Assembly (NCBI RefSeq): GCF_014207985.1
Contig: NZ_JACHMI010000001.1
Coordinates: forward strand, 12,321,001-12,385,000
Reading direction: 5' to 3'
Length of the DNA: 64,000 nt
DNA from: Nonomuraea rubra
GTDB lineage: Bacteria; Actinomycetota; Actinomycetes; Streptosporangiales; Streptosporangiaceae
The notes under the pieces are model-generated. The model was not told the DNA's origin and ran no database searches. It saw nothing but the letters and a program-made list of their open reading frames with translations. Positions 25,973 through 33,855 of the stretch are shown piece by piece (the stretch's first letter is position 1; every line of letters starts with the position of its first letter). Both the position numbers and the translations under genes were made by a program.

Positions 25973-27076
25973 TCAACTGCCGACCAGGGGCAGCCGGATC
26001 TCGAACCGGCACCCCGGCCCGTCGTTGACCACCTCGATCACCCCGTCGTGCGCCTCGACGATCCCTTGCGCGATGGCCAGCCCGAGCCCGGCCCCTCCGT
26101 CAGCGGTAGGGGTACGAGCCGCCTCCCCCCGGAAGGCCACCTCGAACACCCGCGGCAGGTCCTCCTCGGGAATCCCCCCGCAACAGTCCGTGACCGACAG
26201 ACAGGCCATCCCCGAGGAGTCCACCTCGGCCCGCAGCACCACGGTCTGGTCGGACGGCGTGTGCCTGATGGCGTTGACCACCAGGTTCCCCAGGGCCCGG
26301 CCGAGGGCTCCGGCGTCGGCCTCCACGGGCACGGCGGCCGACGCCTCGGCCGTGAGCACCACGCCCTTGGCCCTGGCCAGCGGCTCCGCGCCGGCCAGCG
26401 TGTCGGCGACCAGGTCCGCGAGCCCGATCCTGGCCCGCGACAGCCGCAGCGCCCCCGCGTGGATGCGTGACAGCTCGAACAGGTCGTCCACCATGGCGGA
26501 CAGCCGCTCGACCTCCAGCTTGATCTGCCCGTGGTAGCGCGCGACCGTCTCCGGGTCGGACACCACCCCGTCCTCCAGCGCCTCGGCCATGGCCCGCATC
26601 CCGGCCAGCGGCGTACGCAGGTCGTGGCTCACCCAGGCGACGAGCTCGCGCCTGGCGCCCTCCAGGGCCTGCTCCCGCGCGTACGCCTCCTCCAGGGTGT
26701 TCGCGATCGTCTGCAGCTCGGCGGGCAGCCCACGGGGGGCCGTGAACGGCGCGACCCGTACGGCCTCCACCAGCCGCCTGCTCTCCCCGACCACCCGCCT
26801 GGCCAGCACGAACGCCACCCCCAGTCCCACCAGCCCGCCCACGGCCACCACGCTCAGCACGAAGTCCTTGGTCGCCCCCTCGATGATCATCTTGTTGATG
26901 ATCGCCACGACGCCGGCCAGCGTGGCCGTCACGGCGACCACCACGACCACGGCCAGCATCGCCCCGATCGACCTGGTACGCAGCCGCCACATCAGCCAGA
27001 TGCCCGAGAGCGCGATCAGCAGCCCCAGCCCGGCGGTGACCGCCACGATCATGGGCAGGTCGCCCGGCCGGGGCAT
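25973..27076 (-). CDS. sensor histidine kinase of a two-component pair
   Basis: 367 aa. ATG overlaps the response regulator stop by one base (TGATG), so the two are coupled. Three or four N-terminal membrane segments (about 8-30, 35-58, 70-92), a short linker, then HisKA with WVSHDLRTPLAGM (phospho-His about 155) and HATPase with NLVVNAIRHT (N box), DCCGGI in the G1 place and GGAGLGLAI (G2). The sensor part has no sizeable outside loop, so it may sense within the membrane. DCCGG replaces the usual DxGxG by a Cys, a small oddity. Confidence 0.92.
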   Translation of the reverse strand: MPRPGDLPMIVAVTAGLGLLIALSGIWLMWRLRTRSIGAMLAVVVVVAVTATLAGVVAIINKMIIEGATKDFVLSVVAVGGLVGLGVAFVLARRVVGESRRLVEAVRVAPFTAPRGLPAELQTIANTLEEAYAREQALEGARRELVAWVSHDLRTPLAGMRAMAEALEDGVVSDPETVARYHGQIKLEVERLSAMVDDLFELSRIHAGALRLSRARIGLADLVADTLAGAEPLARAKGVVLTAEASAAVPVEADAGALGRALGNLVVNAIRHTPSDQTVVLRAEVDSSGMACLSVTDCCGGIPEEDLPRVFEVAFRGEAARTPTADGGAGLGLAIAQGIVEAHDGVIEVVNDGPGCRFEIRLPLVGS

Positions 27077-27771
27077 CAGGCCTCGTCCATGGGCTCGTAC
27101 CGGTAGCCGACCCCCCACACCGTGACGATCCTGCGCGGCTCGGTCGGGTCGGGCTCGATCTTCTCCCGCAGCCGCCGCACGTGCACGGTCACGGTCGAGG
27201 AGTCGCCGAACGACCACCCCCACACCTGGTTCAGCAGCGCCGACCGGCTGAACGCCTGCCGGGGGTTGCGCATGAGGTGCGCCAGCAGGTCGAACTCGCG
27301 GGCCGTCAGCAGCACCTCCTCGCCCCGCAGCCGCACCTCGTGGGCCCCCACGTCCACCACCAGGTCCCCGTCACGCAGCACCCCGGTGCCCCCGGTGACC
27401 GAGGCCCCGCGCGCCCGCCGCAGCACCGACTGCACGCGCAGCGCCAGCTCTCGCGGGCTGAACGGCTTGGTCACGTAGTCGTCGGCGCCGGTCTCGAGCC
27501 CGACCACGCGGTCGATCTCCTCGCCGAGCGCGGTCAGCATGATCACCGGGACGGGCCAGCGCTCCCTGAGCTTCCTGCACACCTGGAGCCCGTCGAGCTT
27601 GGGCAGCATCAGGTCGAGCACCATGAGGTCGGGCGGCCGGGCCAGCGCCCTGCGCAGCGCCTCGGCCCCGTCGCCGACGCACTCGACCTCGTGCCCGTCA
27701 CGCTCCAGATAGCGCGCCACGACCTCGGACACGGTCGGATCGTCGTCCACCACCAGGATGCGTGTGTTCAC
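27076..27771 (-). CDS. OmpR/PhoB-family response regulator
   Basis: 231 aa from GTG. Receiver domain: ILVVDDDP acidic pair, phospho-acceptor Asp in LMVLDLMLPKLDG (about 53), MLTALGEE and KPFSPREL (Lys about 104). The C-terminal winged helix has VLLTAREFDLLAHLMRNPRQAFSRSALLNQVWG and VTVHVRRLREKIE, the OmpR DNA-binding motif. Partner of the coupled kinase. The target genes are not evident; no clear direct repeat is seen in its own 94-bp upstream region. Confidence 0.95.
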   Translation of the reverse strand: MNTRILVVDDDPTVSEVVARYLERDGHEVECVGDGAEALRRALARPPDLMVLDLMLPKLDGLQVCRKLRERWPVPVIMLTALGEEIDRVVGLETGADDYVTKPFSPRELALRVQSVLRRARGASVTGGTGVLRDGDLVVDVGAHEVRLRGEEVLLTAREFDLLAHLMRNPRQAFSRSALLNQVWGWSFGDSSTVTVHVRRLREKIEPDPTEPRRIVTVWGVGYRYEPMDEA

Positions 27772-27865
27772 CCCTCAACGGTACGGCCGGGCGGTCCGGG
27801 AGTGATGTACGCGTCATCGCTTCGTAAGGCTCGCGGATCATGCCCCGAGGACGTACGGTGGCCCC

Positions 27866-28039
27866 ATGGGTAGAGTCGTGATGCTCGTCATAGGGACCTT
27901 GCTGGGTCTCTTCGTGCTGTTCAATTTCCTGCTGCCGATGCTGGCAGGCCTGATCAAGCTCGCTCTGATCATCGGCGTCATCGCGGTCCTCGTCTTCGTG
28001 GCCGTCGCCGTGGTGGGCAAGTCGTCCCGCTCCCACTGA
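27866..28039 (+). CDS. 57-residue membrane protein
   Basis: ATG 27866 to TGA 28037-28039 gives 57 residues: MGRVVMLVIGTLLGLFVLFN and a second hydrophobic stretch (LIKLALIIGVIAVLVFVAVAVVG) then KSSRSH. Two membrane helices, basic C-terminus. It is the first of three consecutive membrane genes ending with the yidC paralogue, six bases before the next ATG, so probably translated from the same mRNA. Divergent from the response regulator. Small, but the codon use (third-position G/C) and spacing support it. No family recognised. Confidence 0.6.
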   Translation: MGRVVMLVIGTLLGLFVLFNFLLPMLAGLIKLALIIGVIAVLVFVAVAVVGKSSRSH

Positions 28040-28045
28040 CGCTCG

Positions 28046-28243
28046 ATGCAGTTCCTGTTCGATCCGTGGCTGGTGGGGATCACCATGGTGGCGATCCTGC
28101 TGCTGGCCACGTGGGCGGCCACGTTGCTGCCCATCCTCAGCGGGGAGCCGCCGAGCTTCCCGCTGTCCTACGCGCGCCGCACGGCCTTCCAGCGGCAGCG
28201 TGACCCCGACGCGGCCGGCCGGTCGCGTCCACGAGCGCCTTAG
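28046..28243 (+). CDS. 65-residue membrane protein ending Arg-Ala-Pro-stop; candidate regulatory nascent chain for yidC
   Basis: 65 aa: a short N-terminus, one long or two short membrane segments (about 9-32), then a soluble tail with YARRTAFQRQRDPDAAG and the end RSRPRAP. It looks like the small DUF6412-type proteins found before a second YidC in actinomycetes (family name from memory). The C-terminal RAP directly before the stop (codons 28232-28240, TAG 28241-28243) matches the core of RAPP/RAPG translation-arrest peptides known upstream of protein-localisation genes. The leader after its stop can fold into alternative hairpins that would let a stalled ribosome switch yidC on. It may be a plain accessory protein instead. 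Confidence 0.7.
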   Translation: MQFLFDPWLVGITMVAILLLATWAATLLPILSGEPPSFPLSYARRTAFQRQRDPDAAGRSRPRAP

Positions 28244-28247
28244 GCGT

Positions 28248-28333
28248 GCCCCGCTTCCACGTCATGTCACGTCAAGCGGGGCTCTCTCGACCTCGAGCGA
28301 GCCCGGACATTCCCCTACGAGGAAACAGGGCTC
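28248..28333 (+). promoter_or_regulatory. three mutually exclusive hairpins between the RAP-ending ORF and yidC
   Basis: Segment 1 GCCCCGCTT (28248-28256) pairs with segment 2 AAGCGGGGC (28274-28282), with an inner ACGT/ACGT stem. GGGCTC (28279-28284), overlapping segment 2, pairs with segment 3 GAGCCC (28299-28304), with an inner CTCG/CGAG. Segment 3 also pairs with segment 4 GGGCTC (28328-28333), which touches the yidC ATG and encloses the SD GAGGAA (28319-28324), itself pairable as GGAA with TTCC (28310-28313). So 1:2 allows 3:4 (SD hidden), and blocking segment 1 favours 2:3 (SD free). Pairings are read directly; the switch is inferred. Confidence 0.7.
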
Positions 28334-28981
28334 ATGATCGATTCTCTAGTCACGTTCGTCATCGGCATGTCCGGCGGCAGTGCCGCGCTCGGGATCGTGC
28401 TGTTCACGCTGGCCGTACGGCTCCTGCTGCTGCCGCTCAACGTCCGCCAGGCCCGTACCATGAAGATCCGCGAGAGGCTCGCGCCCAAGCTGCGCGAGCT
28501 GCAGAAACGGCATGCACGTAACCCGGAGCGGCTGTCCAGGGAGCTGAGCGCGCTCTACGCCAAGGAGGGCACCTCGCCGTTCGCCGGGTTCCTGCCGATG
28601 CTGGCGCAGTTGCCGTTCATGTGGCTGATGTACAGCGTCGCCACGCATCCGACCGCGCTCGTCGGTCACCAGCTTTTCGGGGCACCGCTGGGGCAGCAGG
28701 TCGCGGGGGTGATCGCTAATTACGGTCTGGTCAGCGCACCATTTTTGGTCTTTGTATTGGTCATCGTGCTGGTCGCAGCGGCGGCATGGCTGTCCGCCAG
28801 GCAGATGAAGATCGCCGAGGAGCAGCCGGAGCTGATGAAGAGGATCATGCGACTGCTGCCGTACGGCTCGGTGCTGGCCGTGCTCTTCCTGCCCCTGGCC
28901 GCGGGGCTCTACCTGCTCGTCTCGCAGGCATGGGCCGTCACCGAACGAGCAGTGCTCAACAGCAGGCTCCAGCCTGCCTAA
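28334..28981 (+). CDS. YidC/Oxa1-family membrane protein insertase, short paralogue
   Basis: 215 aa, about five membrane segments and no large periplasmic domain. The conserved core is present: FTLAVRLLLLPLNVRQARTM with the groove Arg in the first core helix, the cytosolic helical hairpin KIRERLAPKLRELQKRHARNPERLSRELSALYAKEG, then PFAGFLPMLAQLPFMWLMYSV. At half the length of the housekeeping actinobacterial YidC it is probably a second copy. It inserts membrane proteins with or without SecYEG. SD GAGGAA lies 9 bases before the ATG inside a possible hairpin. The stop overlaps the convergent kinase gene by four bases. Confidence 0.9.
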   Translation: MIDSLVTFVIGMSGGSAALGIVLFTLAVRLLLLPLNVRQARTMKIRERLAPKLRELQKRHARNPERLSRELSALYAKEGTSPFAGFLPMLAQLPFMWLMYSVATHPTALVGHQLFGAPLGQQVAGVIANYGLVSAPFLVFVLVIVLVAAAAWLSARQMKIAEEQPELMKRIMRLLPYGSVLAVLFLPLAAGLYLLVSQAWAVTERAVLNSRLQPA

Positions 28982-29409
28982 CTGACCTCTCGCAGGGCCG
29001 CCACCTGCCCGTTCATCGACTGGCTCGGAGCGGGCAGGATGGCCCAGACGGTCGTCGTGTCACCGTCGTGCCTGACCCCCCAGCTCTCCGCCACGTACTC
29101 CACGATGCCCAGCCCCCGGCCCCCGAGTGAGGACAGGGTCGGGCGGCCTGCCCGTGGCTCGGTGGCCGCTCCCCCGTCGCTCACCGCCACTTCGATGTGA
29201 TCGTCGCTGCGCAGCCAGGCGACCCTCACCATGCCCGACGGCAGCGGATGCGCGTGCCGCAGCGCGTTGCTCAGCAACTCGCTCACCACCAGCACGGCAT
29301 CGTCGATCGCGGCGGCAAAGACCCCACTGTCCTGCAGGTCAGTGCTCAGACGCTGGCGGGCGACGGCAACGCTGGACGGCGCGTACGGCAGCAGCACCAC
29401 GCTTGACAC
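28978..29409 (-). CDS. HATPase_c-type anti-sigma regulatory kinase (RsbW/SpoIIAB-like)
   Basis: 143 aa from GTG 29409, chosen because GGGGAG is correctly spaced; a GTG six bases upstream touches that SD. The GHKL fold has the N box VVSELLSNALRHAHP, a G1 element AVSDGGAATEP and G2-like LGGRGLGIVEYVAESWGV. No membrane or HisKA domain, so it is a stand-alone Ser/Thr kinase of the partner-switching type or a regulatory ATPase. Possible partners in the window are the STAS proteins at 7936 and 25019; pairing is a guess. Confidence 0.88.
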   Translation of the reverse strand: MSSVVLLPYAPSSVAVARQRLSTDLQDSGVFAAAIDDAVLVVSELLSNALRHAHPLPSGMVRVAWLRSDDHIEVAVSDGGAATEPRAGRPTLSSLGGRGLGIVEYVAESWGVRHDGDTTTVWAILPAPSQSMNGQVAALREVS

Positions 29410-29551
29410 ACCCACCTCCCCGTTACCTGTGCCCCCCGCGGGAACACTCCCCGGTACGACCGAAATGCCCCGTTACTCGATCCCAGAAACCGCATCTCGA
29501 TCACAGCTTGTACACATTGGACGATAGATCAGCTCAACTGTGACCACCTCG

Positions 29552-31435
29552 TTACCGCATCGGTGTGTCGGATCGGATAGGGGCAGCACACCTGAGTACG
29601 AGTCGCATTCTGGTGCCCCCTTCCGGCCTCGGATGCGCGCTGACATCTCCCCCCTGTGCCCTGGCGAGGCTGCGGACGATGTAGAGACCGAGCCCTACTC
29701 CACCAAACCGTCTCCGGTCGCCGCTGTCCACCTGGACGAAGCGCTCAAAGATCCGCTCCCGGTCAGGCGGGGCGATTCCGACTCCCTCGTCGTCGACGAC
29801 CACGACCACGTTGTCCTCCTCCGGCCAGGCCCCGACGCTGATCAGCCCGCCCCTGGGCGAGTACTTGAACGCGTTCTCCAGGAGCTGGCCGAGGATGATG
29901 TCGGTGGCCAGCGCGTCGCCCAGCACGTACGGCAGCCCCTCGGCCAGGTCCACCTCCACCCGGTGCCTGTCCGACAGCGCGGGCAGCCCCAGAGTGGCCC
30001 CCTCGATCCGCTCGGCCAGGTCGAACTCCTCGATCCGCACCTTCAGCTCGTCGGCCCCCGCCCTGGCCCCCAGCAGCAGGTGGTCCATCAGCTCGCCCAG
30101 CGACCTGGCCCGCTCGGCGATCGTGTGCACGGCCGAGCGGCGCTCGGGATCGTTCATCTTGTCCCAGCGCGAGTCGAGCGTGCTGGCGAACCCCCGCACG
30201 ATCGTGATCGGCGTACGAAGCTCGTGGCTGGTCGTGGCCAGGAACAGGTCCTTGGCCTCCTCCAGCTCCTTGGCCGCGGTCACGTCGCGGAAGTCCACGA
30301 CGACCTCGCCCGTCTCCTCGATCTGGGCGCTGACCACGTCCAGCCACCGCCCGTTGTCGAGCTGGAAGGTGCCCTTCTCACCCGCCCCCGGCACCGGGAA
30401 CGGCGGCGGCCCGCCGATGACGGACTCGCCGGGCAGCGCGGTCAGCTCGGCCGCGGCCGGGTTCCAGCGCACGACGCGCCCGGCCTGGTCGAGCAGGGCG
30501 ATGCCGTCGGCGCTGGCGTCGAACACCGCCCGCTCGTGCGCCCGCTGCCGCACCGCCTCCTGGTAGGCCACCGCGTTGCCGACGGCGATGCCCGCGTGCC
30601 CGGCCAGCAGCTCCAGCAGTTCCAGCTCCAGATGGCCCGGCGTCCGGTTCGCGAACAGCGCGTAGAGCGCGCCGTACGGCCGCCCGCCCACGGCGGCCAG
30701 CCCCAGCGCGATCGTGTGCAGCCCGCTCAGCCGGGCCCACACCAGGTCGTCCAGCCCGTGGGACTCCAGCAGCACGGTCTTCCCGGTGCGTAAAAGTTTG
30801 TCCACCAGGCTCGTCCGCAGCTCGGTGGTGGTGCCCCTGATCGAGGCCGGCAGCTGGTACGTGCTGACCAGGCGCAGCCGTTCGCCCTCGATGAGCACGA
30901 ACCCGCCCGCGTCCGCGCCGGTGAGCTCGGTGAGGCTGGCCGAGATCCGGTCCAGCACGGCCGACAGCTCCAGCTCGGAGTTGATGTCGCCGACCACGTC
31001 GGTGAGCCGGCGCACGAGCCTGGCCCGGCGGGCCACCCGCTCCCTGGCCACGTGGTCGGCCAGCGCCGGGTGGTAGACGCACACGTAGCCGCCCACGGCG
31101 CTGCCCAGGCGCAACGCGCTGATGTCCACCCGCAGGTCGAGCAGGGTGCCGTTGCTGTGCAGGCGCCTGGTGCGCAGCGAGACGGGCTCGCCGGTGCGTA
31201 CCCGCTCCAGGGCGGCGGTGTGCTCGGTGGTCAGCTCGTCCGGCACGATGGGCGCCCTGCGCCCGACCACCTCCTCCGCGCTCCACCCGAACACCCGCTC
31301 CGCCGCGGCGTTCCAGACCAGCACGCTCTGGTCCCTGTCGAGCGCCACGACGGCGTTGGGTGAGCTGGCGAGCGCAGCGCGTGCGATCTCATCGTCACTA
31401 CCGGCCCATTCGTCCCCCACTACTCCATAGTGCAC
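29552..31435 (-). CDS. PAS-GAF-PAS sensor histidine kinase (soluble)
   Basis: About 627 aa from GTG 31435; other GTG starts (31420, 31483) are possible and none has a good SD. Order: PAS (about 10-120; NAVVALDRDQSVLVWNAAAERVFGWSAEEVVGR), GAF (about 145-300; AGGFVLIEGERLRLVSTY), second PAS (about 310-395; DASADGIALLDQAGRVVRWNPAA), HisKA with TTSHELRTPITIVRGF, and HATPase with LLENAFKYSP, VDDEGVGI and GGVGLGLYIV. No membrane segment, so it senses a cytosolic cue (redox, light or small molecule). No response regulator is adjacent, so it is an orphan. It starts 79 bp from divergent ogt. Confidence 0.9.
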   Translation of the reverse strand: MHYGVVGDEWAGSDDEIARAALASSPNAVVALDRDQSVLVWNAAAERVFGWSAEEVVGRRAPIVPDELTTEHTAALERVRTGEPVSLRTRRLHSNGTLLDLRVDISALRLGSAVGGYVCVYHPALADHVARERVARRARLVRRLTDVVGDINSELELSAVLDRISASLTELTGADAGGFVLIEGERLRLVSTYQLPASIRGTTTELRTSLVDKLLRTGKTVLLESHGLDDLVWARLSGLHTIALGLAAVGGRPYGALYALFANRTPGHLELELLELLAGHAGIAVGNAVAYQEAVRQRAHERAVFDASADGIALLDQAGRVVRWNPAAAELTALPGESVIGGPPPFPVPGAGEKGTFQLDNGRWLDVVSAQIEETGEVVVDFRDVTAAKELEEAKDLFLATTSHELRTPITIVRGFASTLDSRWDKMNDPERRSAVHTIAERARSLGELMDHLLLGARAGADELKVRIEEFDLAERIEGATLGLPALSDRHRVEVDLAEGLPYVLGDALATDIILGQLLENAFKYSPRGGLISVGAWPEEDNVVVVVDDEGVGIAPPDRERIFERFVQVDSGDRRRFGGVGLGLYIVRSLARAQGGDVSAHPRPEGGTRMRLVLRCAAPIRSDTPMR

Positions 31436-31514
31436 GCGGTGCGGTGGGTGCGTCGGGAGATCCGTCCGATACGCTGCGGTCACGGTGATTCCCGGCGGTG
31501 GGAGGGTGCGAGGC

Positions 31515-32093
31515 ATGTCGAGCAACGATCTCGATGCCCTGTTGCGGGTGACCTCCAGCACCTATCGGGGCGAGACGCCGCCCGACATCGCCTTCGGCAC
31601 CTACGACGGCGCCGTGGGCAGGCTGGTGCTGGCCGTGACGGGCAAGGGCATCGCGGCGTGCAGCTTCGAGGCGGAGAACGACGTGTTCGAGCTGGTCACC
31701 AGGCATGTGGGCAGCTTCATCGGGCCCGAAGCCAGGCGGCTCGACCCGGTGCGCAGGGAGCTCGACGCGTACTTCTCCGGGCGGCTGCGCACGTTCGCCA
31801 CGCCGGTGGACCTGGCGCTGGCCACGCCGTTCGCGCGCACGGTGCTGCAGAAGACCATGGCCGTGCCCTACGGCACCACCACGACGCTGGAGCGGATCGG
31901 CGAGAGCATCGGCCGGCCGCGCGCGCTGCGGGCGATCGGCAACGCGCTGGCCTCCAACCCCGTCTGCGTGATCGTGCCCTGCCACCGGGTGGTGCGCGAG
32001 GACGGCGCGCTCGGCGACTACGCGGGCGGCGCGTCCGCCAAGCAGCACCTGCTCAACGTCGAACGGAAGGCTTCCGCACCAGCAGGCCGATGA
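31515..32093 (+). CDS. ogt: methylated-DNA-protein cysteine methyltransferase
   Basis: 192 aa from ATG 31515 with GGGAGGG well placed. The active site PCHRVV with the acceptor Cys (about 156), the upstream FARTVLQKTMAVPYGTTTTLERI helix-turn-helix/Arg-finger region, and the Asn hinge IGNALASNP are all present. It takes methyl groups from O6-methylguanine in a suicidal reaction. The Ada-type N-terminal zinc domain is absent, so it is the constitutive Ogt type. Overlaps convergent cytX by 41 bp. Confidence 0.95.
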   Translation: MSSNDLDALLRVTSSTYRGETPPDIAFGTYDGAVGRLVLAVTGKGIAACSFEAENDVFELVTRHVGSFIGPEARRLDPVRRELDAYFSGRLRTFATPVDLALATPFARTVLQKTMAVPYGTTTTLERIGESIGRPRALRAIGNALASNPVCVIVPCHRVVREDGALGDYAGGASAKQHLLNVERKASAPAGR

Positions 32094-33372
32094 GCAGCGT
32101 GACCAGCGCGGCCACCAGTGCCCCGCCCAGCGCGCCGTTCATCCACACCTGCCGGGTGAAGCCGATGGCCTCGCGCGCGGACGCCCAGAACCCGTCCCAC
32201 GCCGCGATGGTCGGCGTCGAGGTCGTCAGCCAGTAGGCGGCGAAGCCCAGCGCCCACGGCACCAGCATGGACCAGCGCGAGGGCGCGTTCTCCTCGGTGT
32301 TCCAGCGGCGGGAGCCGCCCAGCAGGAAGTAGTCCACGGCCAGCACCGCGAACATCGGCACGAACACCGCCCCGATCACGCCCAGGAACGCGCCGTACGA
32401 CGTCACGTCCACGAGCAGGGCGATCACGACGGTGAGCACCCCGATGGCGACCGAGAAGGCGCGCCGGTCCACGCGCGGCATCAGGTTCTGCAGCGAGACC
32501 GTGGTGGAGTAGACGTTGGCGAAGGACTGGTCGGTCTCGCGCAGCACCAGGATGGCGAAGAACAGCGCGCCCAGCGGCACCGCGACGAACGTGCCGAACA
32601 CGGCGTCCGCGTTGCCCGCGATGGCCACCGCGTACACGCCCAGCCCCAGGCAGGCCACCTGGGCGAGCGTGTAACCGCCGACCACCCCGGTGAAGGCGGC
32701 GCCGGTGGAGCGCGAGTGCCGGGCGAAGTCGGCCGCCATCGGCACCCACGACACCGACAGCGCGATCACGTAGTCGACCGCGGCGGGGAAGGCGGTCCAC
32801 GAGCCGCCCTCCTGCGCCGGCGCCTCACGCAGGAAGAACCAGGCGAACCAGACCATCGCGATGATGACGCCGATCGTGACGTACCGGCGCAGCACCCGGA
32901 CGGCCCCGAGCGGCCAGATCGTCAGCGCGGTGGTCAGCACCCCCGCCACGACCACCCACACCGCGTACGGCACCGCCGGAAAGATCGCCCCGGCGGCCGT
33001 GGCGATCACCCAGAGCTCGAACGCGCCCCAGCCGAGCATCTGCACGATGTTCAGCACCGTCGGCATGTAGGAGATCCGCGCCCCGAACAGCCCGCGCAGC
33101 AGCACCATCGCCGGCTGCCCCGTCTGCGTGCCCGGGATGGCCGACAGCCCCACCATGGCCGTGCCGATCAGGCTGCCGACCACGGTCGCCACGAGCGCCG
33201 CCGCCAGGCTGAGCGGGGCGTTGCCGAGCGGGTTGACCAGGAACATCGCCCCGGAGAAGCCGAGGAGGCTGACGCCGAGGTTCGCCCAGAGCGCGCCCTG
33301 GTCGAGCACGCCCAGCGTCTTCGGCGGCCGGCCTTCGAGTGTCAGCGGAACTTCGTCGGCGACATGCGTCAT
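32053..33372 (-). CDS. cytX: CytX-like NCS1 permease, probable hydroxymethylpyrimidine transporter
   Basis: 439 aa, 12 membrane segments of the NCS1 purine/cytosine permease family (CodB-like): LWANLGVSLLGFSGAMFLVNPLGNAPLS at the start, then GTQTGQPAMVLLRGLFG (conserved in the substrate site region). A TPP riboswitch ends six bases before its ATG. Within NCS1, THI-element control marks CytX, the hydroxymethylpyrimidine (HMP) uptake system. So the natural substrate is expected to be the thiamine pyrimidine moiety, not cytosine. The tenA-like gene at 36674 may act downstream in salvage. Confidence 0.88.
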   Translation of the reverse strand: MTHVADEVPLTLEGRPPKTLGVLDQGALWANLGVSLLGFSGAMFLVNPLGNAPLSLAAALVATVVGSLIGTAMVGLSAIPGTQTGQPAMVLLRGLFGARISYMPTVLNIVQMLGWGAFELWVIATAAGAIFPAVPYAVWVVVAGVLTTALTIWPLGAVRVLRRYVTIGVIIAMVWFAWFFLREAPAQEGGSWTAFPAAVDYVIALSVSWVPMAADFARHSRSTGAAFTGVVGGYTLAQVACLGLGVYAVAIAGNADAVFGTFVAVPLGALFFAILVLRETDQSFANVYSTTVSLQNLMPRVDRRAFSVAIGVLTVVIALLVDVTSYGAFLGVIGAVFVPMFAVLAVDYFLLGGSRRWNTEENAPSRWSMLVPWALGFAAYWLTTSTPTIAAWDGFWASAREAIGFTRQVWMNGALGGALVAALVTLLIGLLVRKPSVRR

Positions 33373-33377
33373 CGCAC

Positions 33378-33462
33378 ACTCCCTACGCCGGCATTACCCG
33401 GACAGGTTCAGGCGGTCGGCAGCGGATCAAGTAGCTGCCCTCTCAGCCCGGCACCCCGAGCT
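33378..33462 (-). promoter_or_regulatory. TPP riboswitch (THI element)
   Basis: On the minus strand the conserved blocks occur in order: CTCGGGGTGC, then CTGAGAGGG (the thi-box pyrimidine-sensing part), CCTGAACCTG and GGGTAATGCCGGCGTAGGGAG. This is the complete TPP aptamer. The 3' P1 strand contains GGGAG, which is also the SD of cytX, 8 bases from the ATG. Ligand binding should therefore hide the ribosome site directly. Confidence 0.97.
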
Positions 33463-33531
33463 CCCGCGACGATCTGTAGTTGGCGCCCTCATCATGCCTC
33501 AATGACGGCGAAACCGCCATAGTGGGCGAGT

Positions 33532-33855
33532 TCAGGCCACGTACGGAGGCTGTCCCGTCTCGCTGACCATCGGCTTGCTCGCGGACTCCCACGCCTGCAT
33601 GCCGCCCCCCACGTTGACCGCGTCGCGCCCGAGCTGGTTGAGCCAGGCCGCCACGTTCATGGAGCGGCCGCCCACCCGGCAGACGACGTAGACGGTGCGG
33701 TCGCCGGGCACCTCGTCCACCCGGCCCTGGATCTGGGTCATCGGGATGTGCACGGCCTCGGGCGCGTGGCCCGCGAGCCATTCGTCCTGCTCGCGGACGT
33801 CGAGCAGGTAGGCGTCTGCGGGAACGGCGCTGGCCTCGATCTCGGGAACGGTCAT
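33532..33855 (-). CDS. single-domain rhodanese-like protein
   Basis: 107 aa, one rhodanese domain. AYLLDVREQDEWLAGHAPEAVHIPM is the CH2A-type N-terminal signature; the active-site loop is CRVGGRS with Cys about residue 59, the six-residue loop of single-domain sulfurtransferases, and GGMQAWE closes the domain. Transfers sulfur from thiosulfate or persulfide donors in the cytosol. Its ATG overlaps the HxlR stop by four bases, so it is translated with the regulator gene. Confidence 0.92.
   Translation of the reverse strand: MTVPEIEASAVPADAYLLDVREQDEWLAGHAPEAVHIPMTQIQGRVDEVPGDRTVYVVCRVGGRSMNVAAWLNQLGRDAVNVGGGMQAWESASKPMVSETGQPPYVA

Noticed and set aside
32053..33372. Cytosine permease CodB
   Set aside because: The family fits, but the TPP riboswitch in its leader points to the CytX (HMP) subgroup.
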